A stretch of DNA of 64,000 nt from Zunongwangia sp. HGR-M22 (lineage in GTDB: Bacteria > Bacteroidota > Bacteroidia > Flavobacteriales > Flavobacteriaceae), in contig NZ_CP115159.1 of the NCBI RefSeq assembly GCF_027594425.1, positions 1,787,001-1,851,000 on the forward strand, read 5' to 3'. Below the pieces are notes generated by a model. That model saw nothing but the letters and a program-made list of their open reading frames with translations. It was not told the DNA's origin and made no database searches. The position numbers were made by a program, and so were the translations under genes. Shown here piece by piece: positions 8,742 to 19,184 of this stretch (the stretch's first letter is position 1; each line of letters starts with the position of its first letter).

Positions 8742-8826
8742 GGCAATCCCGAGGGACATTTACCAAAAAATAATTATTTCGAGGTATCCTGATAGCTATC
8801 AGTATCATAACATTAAATCTCGAAAT
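8742..8826. repeat. Palindromic intergenic repeat element
   Basis: Contains CTGATAGCTATCAG (8789-8802), a perfect 14-base palindrome, preceded by CCCGAG and TTCGAGGTATC. The inner GATAGCTATC core also sits in the repeat at 61292-61400, and the CCCGAG/GAGGTATC words resemble those at 42228-42325. Probably a degenerate REP-like element. Confidence 0.5.
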
Positions 8827-8872
8827 TGGAGTAAAATTACAATTTCTAAGCCTGAAAAGCTGCCTTACTAAC

Positions 8873-9586
8873 ATGAGTGATACTGCTAAAGACTTGATTC
8901 ACGTTTACTTTATGCCGGGAATGGCCGCCAATCCTAGTATTTTTGAATTTATAAAATTTCCAGAAGATCGGTTTGAAGTTCATTGGTTGCAATGGCTAAT
9001 TCCTACTAAAAAAGAAAGTATTAAAGAATATTCGCTACGAATAATAGAAAATATTCACCACAAAAATATTGTATTAATTGGGGTTTCATTTGGCGGAGTG
9101 ATTGTTCAGGAAATTGCAAAATATATTAAGGTTAGACGATTAATTATAATTTCCAGTATAAAATGTAGAGATGAGTTGCCTAAGAATATGAAATTTGCCA
9201 GTAAAACAGGTGTTTATAAATTACTGCCAATAGGTTTGATGGATTATGTTGATCAATTAGAAAAAATAGCGGTAAACGATTATCTTAAAAAACGTGCAAA
9301 ATTATATAAACAATATTTGTCGGTTCGGGATAAATATTATCTTTCGTGGGCCATAGAAAATATGGTGAACTGGGATTGTAGTACGGTAAATCCAGAAATA
9401 ATTCATATTCATGGTAATAAAGATGTAGTTTTTCCTATTAAATATATTAAAGATGCTATTCTTGTAGAAGGTGGAACCCATGTAATGATTATTAATCGAT
9501 TTAGATGGTTTAATAAATACCTTCCAGAGTTAATTTTGAAAGGAAAAGAAGCAATAAAAAATAATCCGAAAATTATTAAAATATAA
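8873..9586 (+). CDS. Alpha/beta hydrolase
   Basis: A 237-residue cytoplasmic alpha/beta-hydrolase fold protein of unknown substrate. The nucleophile elbow GVSFGG places the catalytic serine at residue 72, an acidic residue follows in HGNKDVVFP near residue 184, and GGTHVMIINR near residue 205 supplies the histidine. The oxyanion-type HG motif at the N-terminus is replaced by YFMPGMAANPS, as in many flavobacterial relatives. The lytic transglycosylase gene starts one base after its stop, so the two are co-transcribed. No substrate-binding feature allows a more specific name. Confidence 0.85.
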   Translation: MSDTAKDLIHVYFMPGMAANPSIFEFIKFPEDRFEVHWLQWLIPTKKESIKEYSLRIIENIHHKNIVLIGVSFGGVIVQEIAKYIKVRRLIIISSIKCRDELPKNMKFASKTGVYKLLPIGLMDYVDQLEKIAVNDYLKKRAKLYKQYLSVRDKYYLSWAIENMVNWDCSTVNPEIIHIHGNKDVVFPIKYIKDAILVEGGTHVMIINRFRWFNKYLPELILKGKEAIKNNPKIIKI

Positions 9587-9587
9587 T

Positions 9588-10532
9588 ATGAAAATCTTAA
9601 AAACAGGGCTAATTGTAGTAGGCGCAGCAACAGTTTTTTTTGCCATTACAGAGGCGGTTCAAACTCCCGATATACAGGAAGAACATAAAGAAGTTTATCA
9701 GGAAACATTCGATAAAAATGTGGCTAAAGTTTATACAATTAAAGCTTTGAGTGTTCCTGAAAATATAAATTTTGCGGGAGAGTCTGTACCTTTAACAGAT
9801 CCAGATGTTTACGAACGTTTAGATCGTGAGCTATTAGTAAATACCTATTGGCAATCTAATGCTTTATTGCTAATGAAACGTGCGCATAAATTTTTTCCAA
9901 TAATAGAACCTATTTTAAAAGAAGAAGGCGTTCCAGATGATTTTAAATATTTAGCGGTTATAGAAAGTGGCTTAACTCAGGCTGTAAGTCCTGCAAATGC
10001 GGTTGGTTTCTGGCAAATACTAAAAGGAACAGGGCGCGATCTTGGTCTGGAAATAAATAGTAATGTAGACGAACGTTATCACATTGAAAAAGCAACCAGA
10101 GCTGCTTGCCAATATTTAAAAGATTCTAAAAAGGATTTTGGAAGCTGGACTTTAGCTGCATCAGCATATAATGCCGGTAGGGCAGGAATTGCCAGGCAGC
10201 AGGAGCGTCAAAAAGTAAAAGATTATTATGATCTTTTGTTAGGAGAGGAAACTGGTCGTTATGTTTTTAGAATTTTGGCTTTAAAAGAAATTATGTCTAA
10301 TCCTTACGAATATGGTTTCAAATTTGAAGAATCAGATCTTTATCAGCATATTCCAACAAAAAAGGTGAAGGTAGATACGGTTGTCAACGATTTCCCAGAT
10401 TTTGCTGCAAAATTTGGAATTACCTACAAGATCTTAAAAATTCATAATCCCTGGCTGCGCGAAGCTCATTTAAATAATTCCTCTGGAAAATCATATTATA
10501 TCGATATTCCAGAAGACGGTTATTATAAATAA
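9588..10532 (+). CDS. Membrane-anchored lytic transglycosylase (SLT/MltD type)
   Basis: Cleaves peptidoglycan glycan strands with formation of 1,6-anhydromuramic acid in the periplasm. The 314-residue protein has an N-terminal hydrophobic segment (residues about 4-22) serving as signal or anchor. The SLT domain spans about 105-235, with the catalytic Glu126 in VIESGLTQ, the ANAVGFWQI motif, and the ASAYNAGR motif near residue 192. The region after 250 has some LysM-like character (ITYKILKIHNPWL) but no full LysM repeat. It follows the hydrolase by one base and precedes the M28 peptidase by 27 bases. Confidence 0.92.
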   Translation: MKILKTGLIVVGAATVFFAITEAVQTPDIQEEHKEVYQETFDKNVAKVYTIKALSVPENINFAGESVPLTDPDVYERLDRELLVNTYWQSNALLLMKRAHKFFPIIEPILKEEGVPDDFKYLAVIESGLTQAVSPANAVGFWQILKGTGRDLGLEINSNVDERYHIEKATRAACQYLKDSKKDFGSWTLAASAYNAGRAGIARQQERQKVKDYYDLLLGEETGRYVFRILALKEIMSNPYEYGFKFEESDLYQHIPTKKVKVDTVVNDFPDFAAKFGITYKILKIHNPWLREAHLNNSSGKSYYIDIPEDGYYK

Positions 10533-10559
10533 TTTATTGATTTATCCCTACATTTTATC

Positions 10560-11483
10560 ATGATCCCAAAATTAAATTTTTCAATAGCTTTAATCTTTTT
10601 ATTCATTATAAATCCATTTAGCGATGTTTTTTCTCAGGAAGAAATAACTAAGCAAGAATTGAAAGATCATATTCAATTTTTAGCACATGATTCGCTAAAA
10701 GGACGATTTCCTGGAACTGCACAAAACAAGATTGTAGTAGACTATATAAAAAGTGATTTTATTGCGAACGGAATTACTTCTGAATTTCAGGAATTTAAAG
10801 CAAAATTGAAAGTTGATAGTTCCGAAGTAAAAACCTGGAATGTTATTGGATTTATTGAAGGTAATGATTCTAAATTAAAAAATGAGATTATTGTTTTAGG
10901 TGCGCATTATGATCATTTAGGAGAAAATGAAGGATCCATTTTCAATGGAGCAGATGATAATGCTAGTGGTACTGCCGCTTTGTTAGAAATAGCAGAAAAG
11001 GTAAAGGCCAATCACGGATTATTAAAAAGAAGCATTTTATTTATTGCTTTTGGCGCGGAAGAACAAGGCTTGTTGGGAAGTTCTTATTTTGTGAATCATC
11101 CTACGGTATCTTTAAATGATATTAAATTGATGATTAATATGGATATGGTAGGGCATTTAAATGCAGAAAATCATGTGTATATGGGTGGCGCCGGTACTTT
11201 TCCTGGTGGCATGCAATTAATGGATAGTTTAGGTATGCCCAACCATGTTAAACCAGTTGTTCATGCAGGATCTATCGCAGGATCAGATCATGTTTCATTT
11301 TACAAAAAGGGAATATCGGTTCTTGGTATTCATACTGGTGGTCATGATAATTATCATAAGCCTACGGATGTTATTGTAAATTTAAATCTTGCGGGTGAGG
11401 TAAAAGTCGCGAATTATATTTACAATGCTTTAATGGCAATTGCGACATCTACGCGAGAAATGAAGTTTATAGCTCAAGATTAA
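10560..11483 (+). CDS. Secreted M28 family zinc aminopeptidase
   Basis: Probable exported metallo-aminopeptidase. Residues 1-25 form a signal peptide (IALIFLFIINPFSDVFS). The M28 zinc ligands are recognisable in order: His in GAHYDHLGE (about residue 116), Asp in FNGADDNASG (about 132), the catalytic Glu pair in FGAEEQGLLGS (about 165), Asp in MINMDMVGHL (about 195) and His in HTGGHDNYHKPTD (about 268). Length of 307 is normal for single-domain members. It is last in a three-gene plus-strand group with the hydrolase and the transglycosylase; a cell-wall or peptide-scavenging role is inference. Confidence 0.92.
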   Translation: MIPKLNFSIALIFLFIINPFSDVFSQEEITKQELKDHIQFLAHDSLKGRFPGTAQNKIVVDYIKSDFIANGITSEFQEFKAKLKVDSSEVKTWNVIGFIEGNDSKLKNEIIVLGAHYDHLGENEGSIFNGADDNASGTAALLEIAEKVKANHGLLKRSILFIAFGAEEQGLLGSSYFVNHPTVSLNDIKLMINMDMVGHLNAENHVYMGGAGTFPGGMQLMDSLGMPNHVKPVVHAGSIAGSDHVSFYKKGISVLGIHTGGHDNYHKPTDVIVNLNLAGEVKVANYIYNALMAIATSTREMKFIAQD

Positions 11484-11509
11484 TACATCAGGTATTTTTA
11501 AGAGCAATC

Positions 11510-12247
11510 TTATTCTTCTTCTTCCTCATGGGAAGAAGCTAGATCGGATTGTGGCCTCGCTTCAACATCTTTCATCAAGAAGGAAACAATGCCTTCATTA
11601 ATCTGATTAAAATTCTTTTTAAGAGCATTTTCAATACTTGTATCGTATGCTACAGCAGTGTAGCGCGAAATATCCATGATTTTATGATCAGAATCTATTA
11701 AAAAGCAGGTAGGCAGACCTAAAGAATGTTTTAATTGTTTTACTACATAGGAAGAATGATTTTGAGTTTCATCTACATACAAAACTTTTACATTTTTATT
11801 GAATTCTCTACTTACTCTTTTAACTTTCGCTTTGGTGTCCCAAAAAAGAACAACCAATTGAACATTATTTTTATACTTGTTGGCAATATCGTTTATAGCT
11901 GGAATAGCTCCTTTACCGGGAATACACCAAGAAGCATAGGTTATTAAATAAATTGGCTTGTGTATATCGTGTAATCTTACTTCTTTGTCTCTAAGATTGA
12001 AAAGTCTAAAATCATCAATGTACGATCCAGACAGGCAGTTGTTAGTTAAGGAATCGAATAAGCGTTTTCCTTCTTTAAAATTTCTTTGCTGGTATGCCTT
12101 ATTTGCTTTATCGTTATATTGAGGAAGGTGTAGGGCTAGAGCTTCCGAAAATAATAATCGATTCTCTTCTTTTTCCTGTTCTTGAGAAATTCCAGTAAAG
12201 AAGGTAAAAAGCAGTAAGGTCAATATTAAAAATAATGATCTCTGCAT
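11510..12247 (-). CDS. Exported TlpA-like thioredoxin-fold protein lacking the resolving cysteine
   Basis: A 245-residue protein with a signal peptide (residues 1-21, cleavage after ISQ probable) and a thioredoxin fold from about residue 75. The segment matching the WCxxC active site of TlpA/ResA proteins reads SWCIPGKGAIP, so the second cysteine is glycine. The cis-proline loop reads GLPTCFLID and carries an extra cysteine directly after Pro-Thr. A classical CxxC disulfide cycle is therefore impossible, and it may act as a monothiol or peroxiredoxin-like protein, or non-catalytically. The C-terminus ends in five glutamates. Minus-strand promoter box TAAATTTG at 12277-12284. Confidence 0.82.
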   Translation of the reverse strand: MQRSLFLILTLLLFTFFTGISQEQEKEENRLLFSEALALHLPQYNDKANKAYQQRNFKEGKRLFDSLTNNCLSGSYIDDFRLFNLRDKEVRLHDIHKPIYLITYASWCIPGKGAIPAINDIANKYKNNVQLVVLFWDTKAKVKRVSREFNKNVKVLYVDETQNHSSYVVKQLKHSLGLPTCFLIDSDHKIMDISRYTAVAYDTSIENALKKNFNQINEGIVSFLMKDVEARPQSDLASSHEEEEE

Positions 12248-12276
12248 TGGTCGTGGTCTACATGGTTAGTGCATAC

Positions 12277-12284
12277 CAAATTTA
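12277..12284 (-). promoter_or_regulatory. -7 promoter element of the TlpA-like gene
   Basis: TAAATTTG on the minus strand, 30 bases upstream of the ATG, an exact match to TAnnTTTG. Confidence 0.5.
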
Positions 12285-12375
12285 GTGAAAATAAACAAGC
12301 TAATTAAATATAATCGCTTAAAAGTGAATATTTTAGGTAAAGAGTTAGTTAAAGCTTAAATGCTTGGAAATGAGC

Positions 12376-12891
12376 TTAAATCTTCTTCATTTGCTGCTTC
12401 ATCATTCTAATCTGGTCATTTAGCATACCGTGTTTATCTAGTTTTTTAGCTTCGGAAAGTAAATTTGTAGCCTCGCGTTTTCTTCTTTTGGTCATTGCAA
12501 TACCCGCAAGATTCAGTTTAGCCATTGCTAAGTCATGATCCATGGCCAACCCTAATTTTATAGCTCTTTTAAAGAATTTTTCAGCTTGTGTAATATTGGT
12601 TTGTGAAACCATAAGTCCATGTAAATACCAGTAGTAGCCCTGTTGTTTTTTGGTTAAAGCAGCTTCTGGATTTTTAATTTTATCCAACCATTTTTTCGCA
12701 CCGGGAAAATCTTGTTTTCTTAATCTTAAAAACGCAAGAAGAATAATTTCATTTTTAAAATATAAAAATATAAAGATTCCTGCTAAAAGAACAAGCATAA
12801 TACCATTACCAATATACCCTTCGATAAATTGCCAAACGGCCGCAGCTAAAACTAATCCTGCTAAAACTAACTTTATATTTTTATTGAACAT
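12376..12891 (-). CDS. TPR-containing membrane protein
   Basis: A 171-residue protein with two N-terminal transmembrane helices (about residues 7-24 and 28-47) and a cytoplasmic or periplasmic C-terminal part of helix-turn-helix repeats consistent with about three tetratricopeptide repeats (for example YYWYLHGLMVSQTN, AEKFFKRAIKLG, MAKLNLAGIAMTKRR). The C-terminus is strongly basic and methionine-rich. TPRs imply protein-protein contacts; no partner is evident. It diverges from rpmH, with its own -7 box TACCTTTG on the minus strand at 12914-12921. Confidence 0.8.
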   Translation of the reverse strand: MFNKNIKLVLAGLVLAAAVWQFIEGYIGNGIMLVLLAGIFIFLYFKNEIILLAFLRLRKQDFPGAKKWLDKIKNPEAALTKKQQGYYWYLHGLMVSQTNITQAEKFFKRAIKLGLAMDHDLAMAKLNLAGIAMTKRRKREATNLLSEAKKLDKHGMLNDQIRMMKQQMKKI

Positions 12892-12913
12892 AATGCATAG
12901 ATTTTTGAGCGGC

Positions 12914-12921
12914 CAAAGGTA
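12914..12921 (-). promoter_or_regulatory. -7 promoter element of the TPR membrane protein gene
   Basis: TACCTTTG on the minus strand, 23 bases before the ATG, divergent from the rpmH promoter. Confidence 0.45.
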
Positions 12922-12953
12922 ATAAAAAGATTTAAAAATAATTTAATTTTCTA

Positions 12954-12984
12954 TTTGGAAGAGTTAAAAAGCTTTGTATATTTG
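12954..12984 (+). promoter_or_regulatory. rpmH promoter (-33 TTTG, -7 TATATTTG)
   Basis: TTTG at 12954-12957 and TATATTTG at 12977-12984 with a 19-base spacer, the textbook Bacteroidota vegetative arrangement. The rpmH ATG lies about 60 bases downstream. Confidence 0.7.
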
Positions 12985-13043
12985 CACGCAGTTTTAAAAA
13001 GAGCAATAAAAAAGATTTCACAGAAGTTTAAAGATACAGTAAA

Positions 13044-13202
13044 ATGAAAAGAACGTTTCAACCATCTAAGAGAAAAAGAAAAAACAAGCACGGATTTAGA
13101 GAGCGTATGGCTAGTGTGAACGGTAGAAAAGTCCTTGCTAGAAGAAGAGCAAAGGGGAGAAAGAAATTATCTGTATCTTCTGAAAACAGACATAAGCACT
13201 AA
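13044..13202 (+). CDS. rpmH: 50S ribosomal protein L34
   Basis: Small basic protein of the large ribosomal subunit. The 52-residue translation begins [20 protein letters not shown] and continues with the conserved [19 protein letters not shown] pattern, ending HKH, so it is full length. A strong promoter precedes it and a clear terminator follows at 13228-13259, so it is transcribed alone. In many bacteria rpmH neighbours rnpA and dnaA; here it is followed by carB, as in other Flavobacteriaceae. Confidence 0.97.
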   Translation: MKRTFQPSKRKRKNKHGFRERMASVNGRKVLARRRAKGRKKLSVSSENRHKH

Positions 13203-13227
13203 TGAAAATTAGTAAGTTAAAATATTA

Positions 13228-13259
13228 AAGGTGTTACTTTTTAAGTAACGCCTTTTTTT
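13228..13259 (+). terminator. Rho-independent terminator after rpmH
   Basis: Stem AAGGTGTTACTT / AAGTAACGCCTT with one G-U pair, short loop, followed by TTTTTT, 26 bases after the rpmH stop. Confidence 0.85.
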
Positions 13260-13305
13260 ATATCTAATAGCTTCTTACATTTATAGCACCACAACACAAT
13301 TTAAA

Positions 13306-16158
<2,853 letters not shown>

Positions 16159-16180
16159 ATTAGGTTGCTTTTAAAAAATA

Positions 16181-16230
16181 AATCCTCTGTCGTATTTTAG
16201 CTGAAAAACAAAATACAACAGAGGATTTTT
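16181..16230 (+). terminator. Rho-independent terminator after carB
   Basis: Long stem AATCCTCTGTCGTATTTT / AAAATACAACAGAGGATT with a single mismatch and an 11-base loop, followed by a T run, 22 bases after the carB stop. Confidence 0.85.
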
Positions 16231-16277
16231 AATTTTTGATACTGAAATTAGCTAATTTAGAGTAGAATATTTAAAGA

Positions 16278-16682
16278 ATGAAAGAACTATTTTTAGTTAT
16301 AGGTGGAATTTACGGTGGTTTAGCGGTAGTCTTAGGAGCTTTTGGTGCCCATGCTTTAAAAAAGAAATTATCTGAAGATCAACAAAAAAGTTTTGAAACC
16401 GGTGTGCGATACCAGATGTATCATGCGCTAATACTCATAATTACAGCGATTGCCTTTCCGTTTAGAGAAGTTTCGCAGCAAATTACCGGTTGGTGTTTTG
16501 TGATAGGAGTGCTACTTTTTTCCTTCAGTATCTATGGATTGGTATTAAGCGATGCCAAGGGGAAGAAAATGAAATTTTTAGGGCCGGTTACACCACTAGG
16601 CGGACTTATTTTAATTATTGGTTGGATCTTGTTTACAATCAATATTGCTGAAATTGCAACATATTTAAATCCGGCGCAATAA
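16278..16682 (+). CDS. DUF423 family membrane protein
   Basis: A 134-residue integral membrane protein of the DUF423/YwdK family, whose function is unknown. Four transmembrane helices are visible (about residues 4-24, 45-63, 70-90 and 103-124). The family's hallmark GAFGAHAL is present near residue 22, followed by FETGVRYQMYHAL with the conserved His. It is preceded by the carB terminator and followed convergently, 7 bases later, by a lipoprotein gene, so it appears to be transcribed alone. Confidence 0.93.
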   Translation: MKELFLVIGGIYGGLAVVLGAFGAHALKKKLSEDQQKSFETGVRYQMYHALILIITAIAFPFREVSQQITGWCFVIGVLLFSFSIYGLVLSDAKGKKMKFLGPVTPLGGLILIIGWILFTINIAEIATYLNPAQ

Positions 16683-16689
16683 TTACTTT

Positions 16690-17142
16690 TTAATTTACAC
16701 CACAATTAGTTCTGGTTAGCGGAAAACTTTCGTTAAATGAATAGCTCGTGCTATCTTCTGTGGCAGTACCTTCAATTAATTGATCATCTTTTTGCAAAAA
16801 AACGATAGGTCTCACTGAATTTTTTCCTTCGCTCATAAAAGAATATTCTGCGAATAGCGTATCTCCTTTCATCTCGCCATCGATGCGCCCACGATTTACG
16901 TCTTTTTCCTGAAGCATATATACTAAACTTCCTGTTACAGATTTGTCGAGTTTCTCTATGTTTAAACTTATGGTATCTGTTTCAGAGGCGTACATATAAC
17001 ACATCATTACAGGAATTTCTTCTTCCGCTTGTATAGGCTCTTCGACAATAGTTTCAGTAGGTTTAGCACTTTTTGTTTCATTATTTTTACATGAAAAAAT
17101 TAAGATTCCGCACAAGCCTAAAATAATCGGTCGAATTTTCAT
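16690..17142 (-). CDS. Lipoprotein of unknown function
   Basis: A 150-residue predicted lipoprotein: a short signal peptide MKIRPIILGLCGILIFSC with a lipobox ending at Cys18, followed by a Lys/Asn/Glu-rich linker. The mature part alternates short strands (CYMYASETDTISLNIE, GSLVYMLQ, GDTLFAEYSFMSEG) and looks like a small all-beta domain. Similar lipoproteins are widespread in flavobacteria with no assigned role. It is isolated, with convergent DUF423 on one side and the symporter gene 70 bases away upstream. Confidence 0.8.
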   Translation of the reverse strand: MKIRPIILGLCGILIFSCKNNETKSAKPTETIVEEPIQAEEEIPVMMCYMYASETDTISLNIEKLDKSVTGSLVYMLQEKDVNRGRIDGEMKGDTLFAEYSFMSEGKNSVRPIVFLQKDDQLIEGTATEDSTSYSFNESFPLTRTNCGVN

Positions 17143-17212
17143 TATTTTATTTTTTATAAAGGTAGTTTGTCTTTTTAAAAACTCAAATCGCTTAACATTT
17201 TTTTATTTGTTA

Positions 17213-18175
17213 TTAGACTTCAGCGGTATCTAAGTTACGTTTGCGATACTTTTCAGCAAAATATGCAATGATTACTAGCTGAGAAGAATGGAAAAGCATT
17301 ATAGGGAGTAGAAGTAGACCTGTATTTGCTGCATTCCCAAAAATCACCTTTACCATTACCGAGCCGTGAACAAGAGATTTTTTTGTTCCGCAGAACTGAG
17401 CCGTAATTTTATCTTCTGTAGGTAAATTTAAAAGTTTACTCACTAAAGCCGTTCCGTAATACACTACAAAGAAAAGAACTAAAACACCTAATATTAATTT
17501 TGCAAAGCCACCGGCATCAATGCTGCTAAATAAATTAGAGGTAAAGGAATGGCTAAAACTACTGTAAACGATAACAAGTATTATTGCTTTATCAAACAAA
17601 CCTAGTTGTTTACTATATTTTCTAGCCCAATTGCCAAAGTACTGTTGTAAAACCAAACCTAAAATTAGAGGAAGCATAATTTGCCACCCCAACTTAATGA
17701 GTACATCAATAAATTGAAAATCGGCATTTTTACCTAAAATAAAACTTAGCCAAATTGGTGTAGCGAAAATACCTATAAGTCCAGATAAGCTTGCATTAAA
17801 AATAGCCGTAGGTAAATTTCCTTTGGCAAGAGCAACCATTACAATAGAACTGCTTACTGTAGAAGGCAGTGTAGCCAAAAAGAATATTGCAGTCCATAGT
17901 TCAGAATCTGTTCCCTCTTCAAAAAAAGGCAAATAGGAGAGCGCTAAGAGCGGAAAAACTACAAAGGTTGTTAGTTGCACAATAATGTGCACTTTGTAAT
18001 TTAAAAGCCCTTGTTTTATTTCCTTGGGCGCGAGTTTGAGTCCGTAGAAAAAGAATATAAATCCAATGCCAATATCAGTAATTGTTTTTAAAGGCAGTAA
18101 ATCATTTCCCTGCGGAAATAAATAAGCCAATAAAATAACCCCAAATAACGAAACAATAAAACCGTTTAATTTCAC
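17213..18175 (-). CDS. Bile acid:sodium symporter-like (SBF-like) transporter
   Basis: A 320-residue polytopic membrane protein with nine to ten hydrophobic segments, matching the SBF-like branch of the BASS carrier superfamily. Characteristic points are GIGFIFFFYGLKLAP near residue 35, TLPSTVSSSIVMVALAKGN near 103, and FCGTKKSLVHGSVM near 262, the crossover regions that bind sodium in this fold. The physiological substrate in bacteria is usually unknown and is unlikely to be bile acids here. The gene begins two bases after the thioesterase stop on the same strand, forming a likely three-gene operon with it and the small membrane protein at 18726. Confidence 0.9.
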   Translation of the reverse strand: MKLNGFIVSLFGVILLAYLFPQGNDLLPLKTITDIGIGFIFFFYGLKLAPKEIKQGLLNYKVHIIVQLTTFVVFPLLALSYLPFFEEGTDSELWTAIFFLATLPSTVSSSIVMVALAKGNLPTAIFNASLSGLIGIFATPIWLSFILGKNADFQFIDVLIKLGWQIMLPLILGLVLQQYFGNWARKYSKQLGLFDKAIILVIVYSSFSHSFTSNLFSSIDAGGFAKLILGVLVLFFVVYYGTALVSKLLNLPTEDKITAQFCGTKKSLVHGSVMVKVIFGNAANTGLLLLPIMLFHSSQLVIIAYFAEKYRKRNLDTAEV

Positions 18176-18177
18176 AG

Positions 18178-18729
18178 CTAGCGCTCTATTTTTACTTTAT
18201 AATCCTCTAACATGTGCAGATAATTTTCTGAAGCAAAATCGGTTTCTTTAAACTCGTTACCTCGTTTTTTCTTCATTTTGTTTCTCTTGATACTTTTGGT
18301 AAATCTTCTTATATCATGATCATTATCCAAAATCAGACCGGGTACATTAATTGATTTTCCTTCTTTATCTTTCGCCACCATAGTAAAATAGGACGAATTA
18401 CAATGTTTTGTTTCGCCGGTTTGTATATTTTCGGTTTCCACACGAATACCTATAACCATAGAACTTCTCCCAACATAATTTACGGAAGCTTTCATGGTTA
18501 AAAGTTCACCAACTTCTATGGGAGCAAGAAAATCTACAGTGTCTACACTCGCGGTAACACAATAGGTTCCTGAATGTTTTGAGGCGCAGGCAAATGCAAT
18601 TTGGTCTAAAAGCGATAAAACATAGCCTCCATGTATTTTTCCATTGAAATTAGCTCGGTTGGGTAACATTAATTCTGAAATAGTTACCTGTGAATCTTCT
18701 ACTCGTTTAAATTCTTTTGAATTGGTCAT
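18178..18729 (-). CDS. Acyl-CoA thioesterase, hotdog fold (YciA/BFIT-like)
   Basis: Hydrolyses acyl-CoA thioesters in the cytoplasm. The 183-residue protein carries one hotdog domain with the typical helix segment NFNGKIHGGYVLSLLDQIAF (about residues 24-43), where Gly-Gly and the following Asp form the active-site helix, then SVDTVDFLAPIEVGELL and MVIGIRVETENI strands. The last 45 residues are a basic extension. Its ATG overlaps the TGA of the upstream small membrane protein gene by four bases, and the SBF-like carrier follows two bases downstream. The preferred acyl chain cannot be predicted. Confidence 0.92.
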   Translation of the reverse strand: MTNSKEFKRVEDSQVTISELMLPNRANFNGKIHGGYVLSLLDQIAFACASKHSGTYCVTASVDTVDFLAPIEVGELLTMKASVNYVGRSSMVIGIRVETENIQTGETKHCNSSYFTMVAKDKEGKSINVPGLILDNDHDIRRFTKSIKRNKMKKKRGNEFKETDFASENYLHMLEDYKVKIER

Positions 18730-19094
18730 CGATCTCTAAAATGTGGGGATTTAGCTTCTTCAACTTCGGTGACAAAATATTTACTGTCACCCCAAAAAAG
18801 AAATGTGGCGTAACGCTCAATATAATACAGCTTTACGTAATTTCCTTCGTTTTCCTGAAGCGCTTTTACAACGTCTTTATCTTTATTTAAAACTGAAAAC
18901 TGAAAAATCTGGGCACCACTAATACCCTGACTTATTTCACCTTCCCAGGTTTTATAAACAACTCCTTTTTTGCTGAATTTTATAAGTTCACCCGTCCGGG
19001 TTCCTTCGCTATAGGTAGCAAAATAGGCGAATGCATAGTACAGCAAAAACAACAGGAAAATACCGCCAAGGATATAGAATAAAACTTTTTTCAT
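18726..19094 (-). CDS. Small membrane-anchored protein of unknown function
   Basis: A 122-residue protein from the ATG at 19094 (a TTG 26 codons upstream would add an unlikely extension before the hydrophobic segment). Residues about 3-22 form one transmembrane helix or uncleaved signal, VLFYILGGIFLLFLLYYAF. The remainder has TRTGELIKFSKKGVVYKTWEGEI followed by strands, resembling a family of flavobacterial proteins with no known activity, sometimes mislabelled 6-phosphogluconate dehydrogenase. It overlaps the thioesterase start by four bases, which makes co-translation likely. Confidence 0.8.
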   Translation of the reverse strand: MKKVLFYILGGIFLLFLLYYAFAYFATYSEGTRTGELIKFSKKGVVYKTWEGEISQGISGAQIFQFSVLNKDKDVVKALQENEGNYVKLYYIERYATFLFWGDSKYFVTEVEEAKSPHFRDR

Positions 19095-19184
19095 ATTTAA
19101 TTTTTTGTAAGCTTCATAAAATCTAAACGAATGATTCAGGCAAATTTTATGAATAAAATAAATCGGTTTCAAGAAATAATTTTC

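Noticed and set aside
11510-12247. Sequencing error explaining the missing active-site cysteine
   Set aside because: The frame is intact and the surrounding residues (IPGKGAIPAIN) align well with TlpA-like relatives; a Cys to Gly change would be a simple substitution but similar forms seem to exist in the family.
12650-12922. Plus-strand ORF of 90 codons opposite the TPR membrane protein
   Set aside because: Antisense to a gene with a good promoter and TPR-like pattern; composition is non-coding in character.
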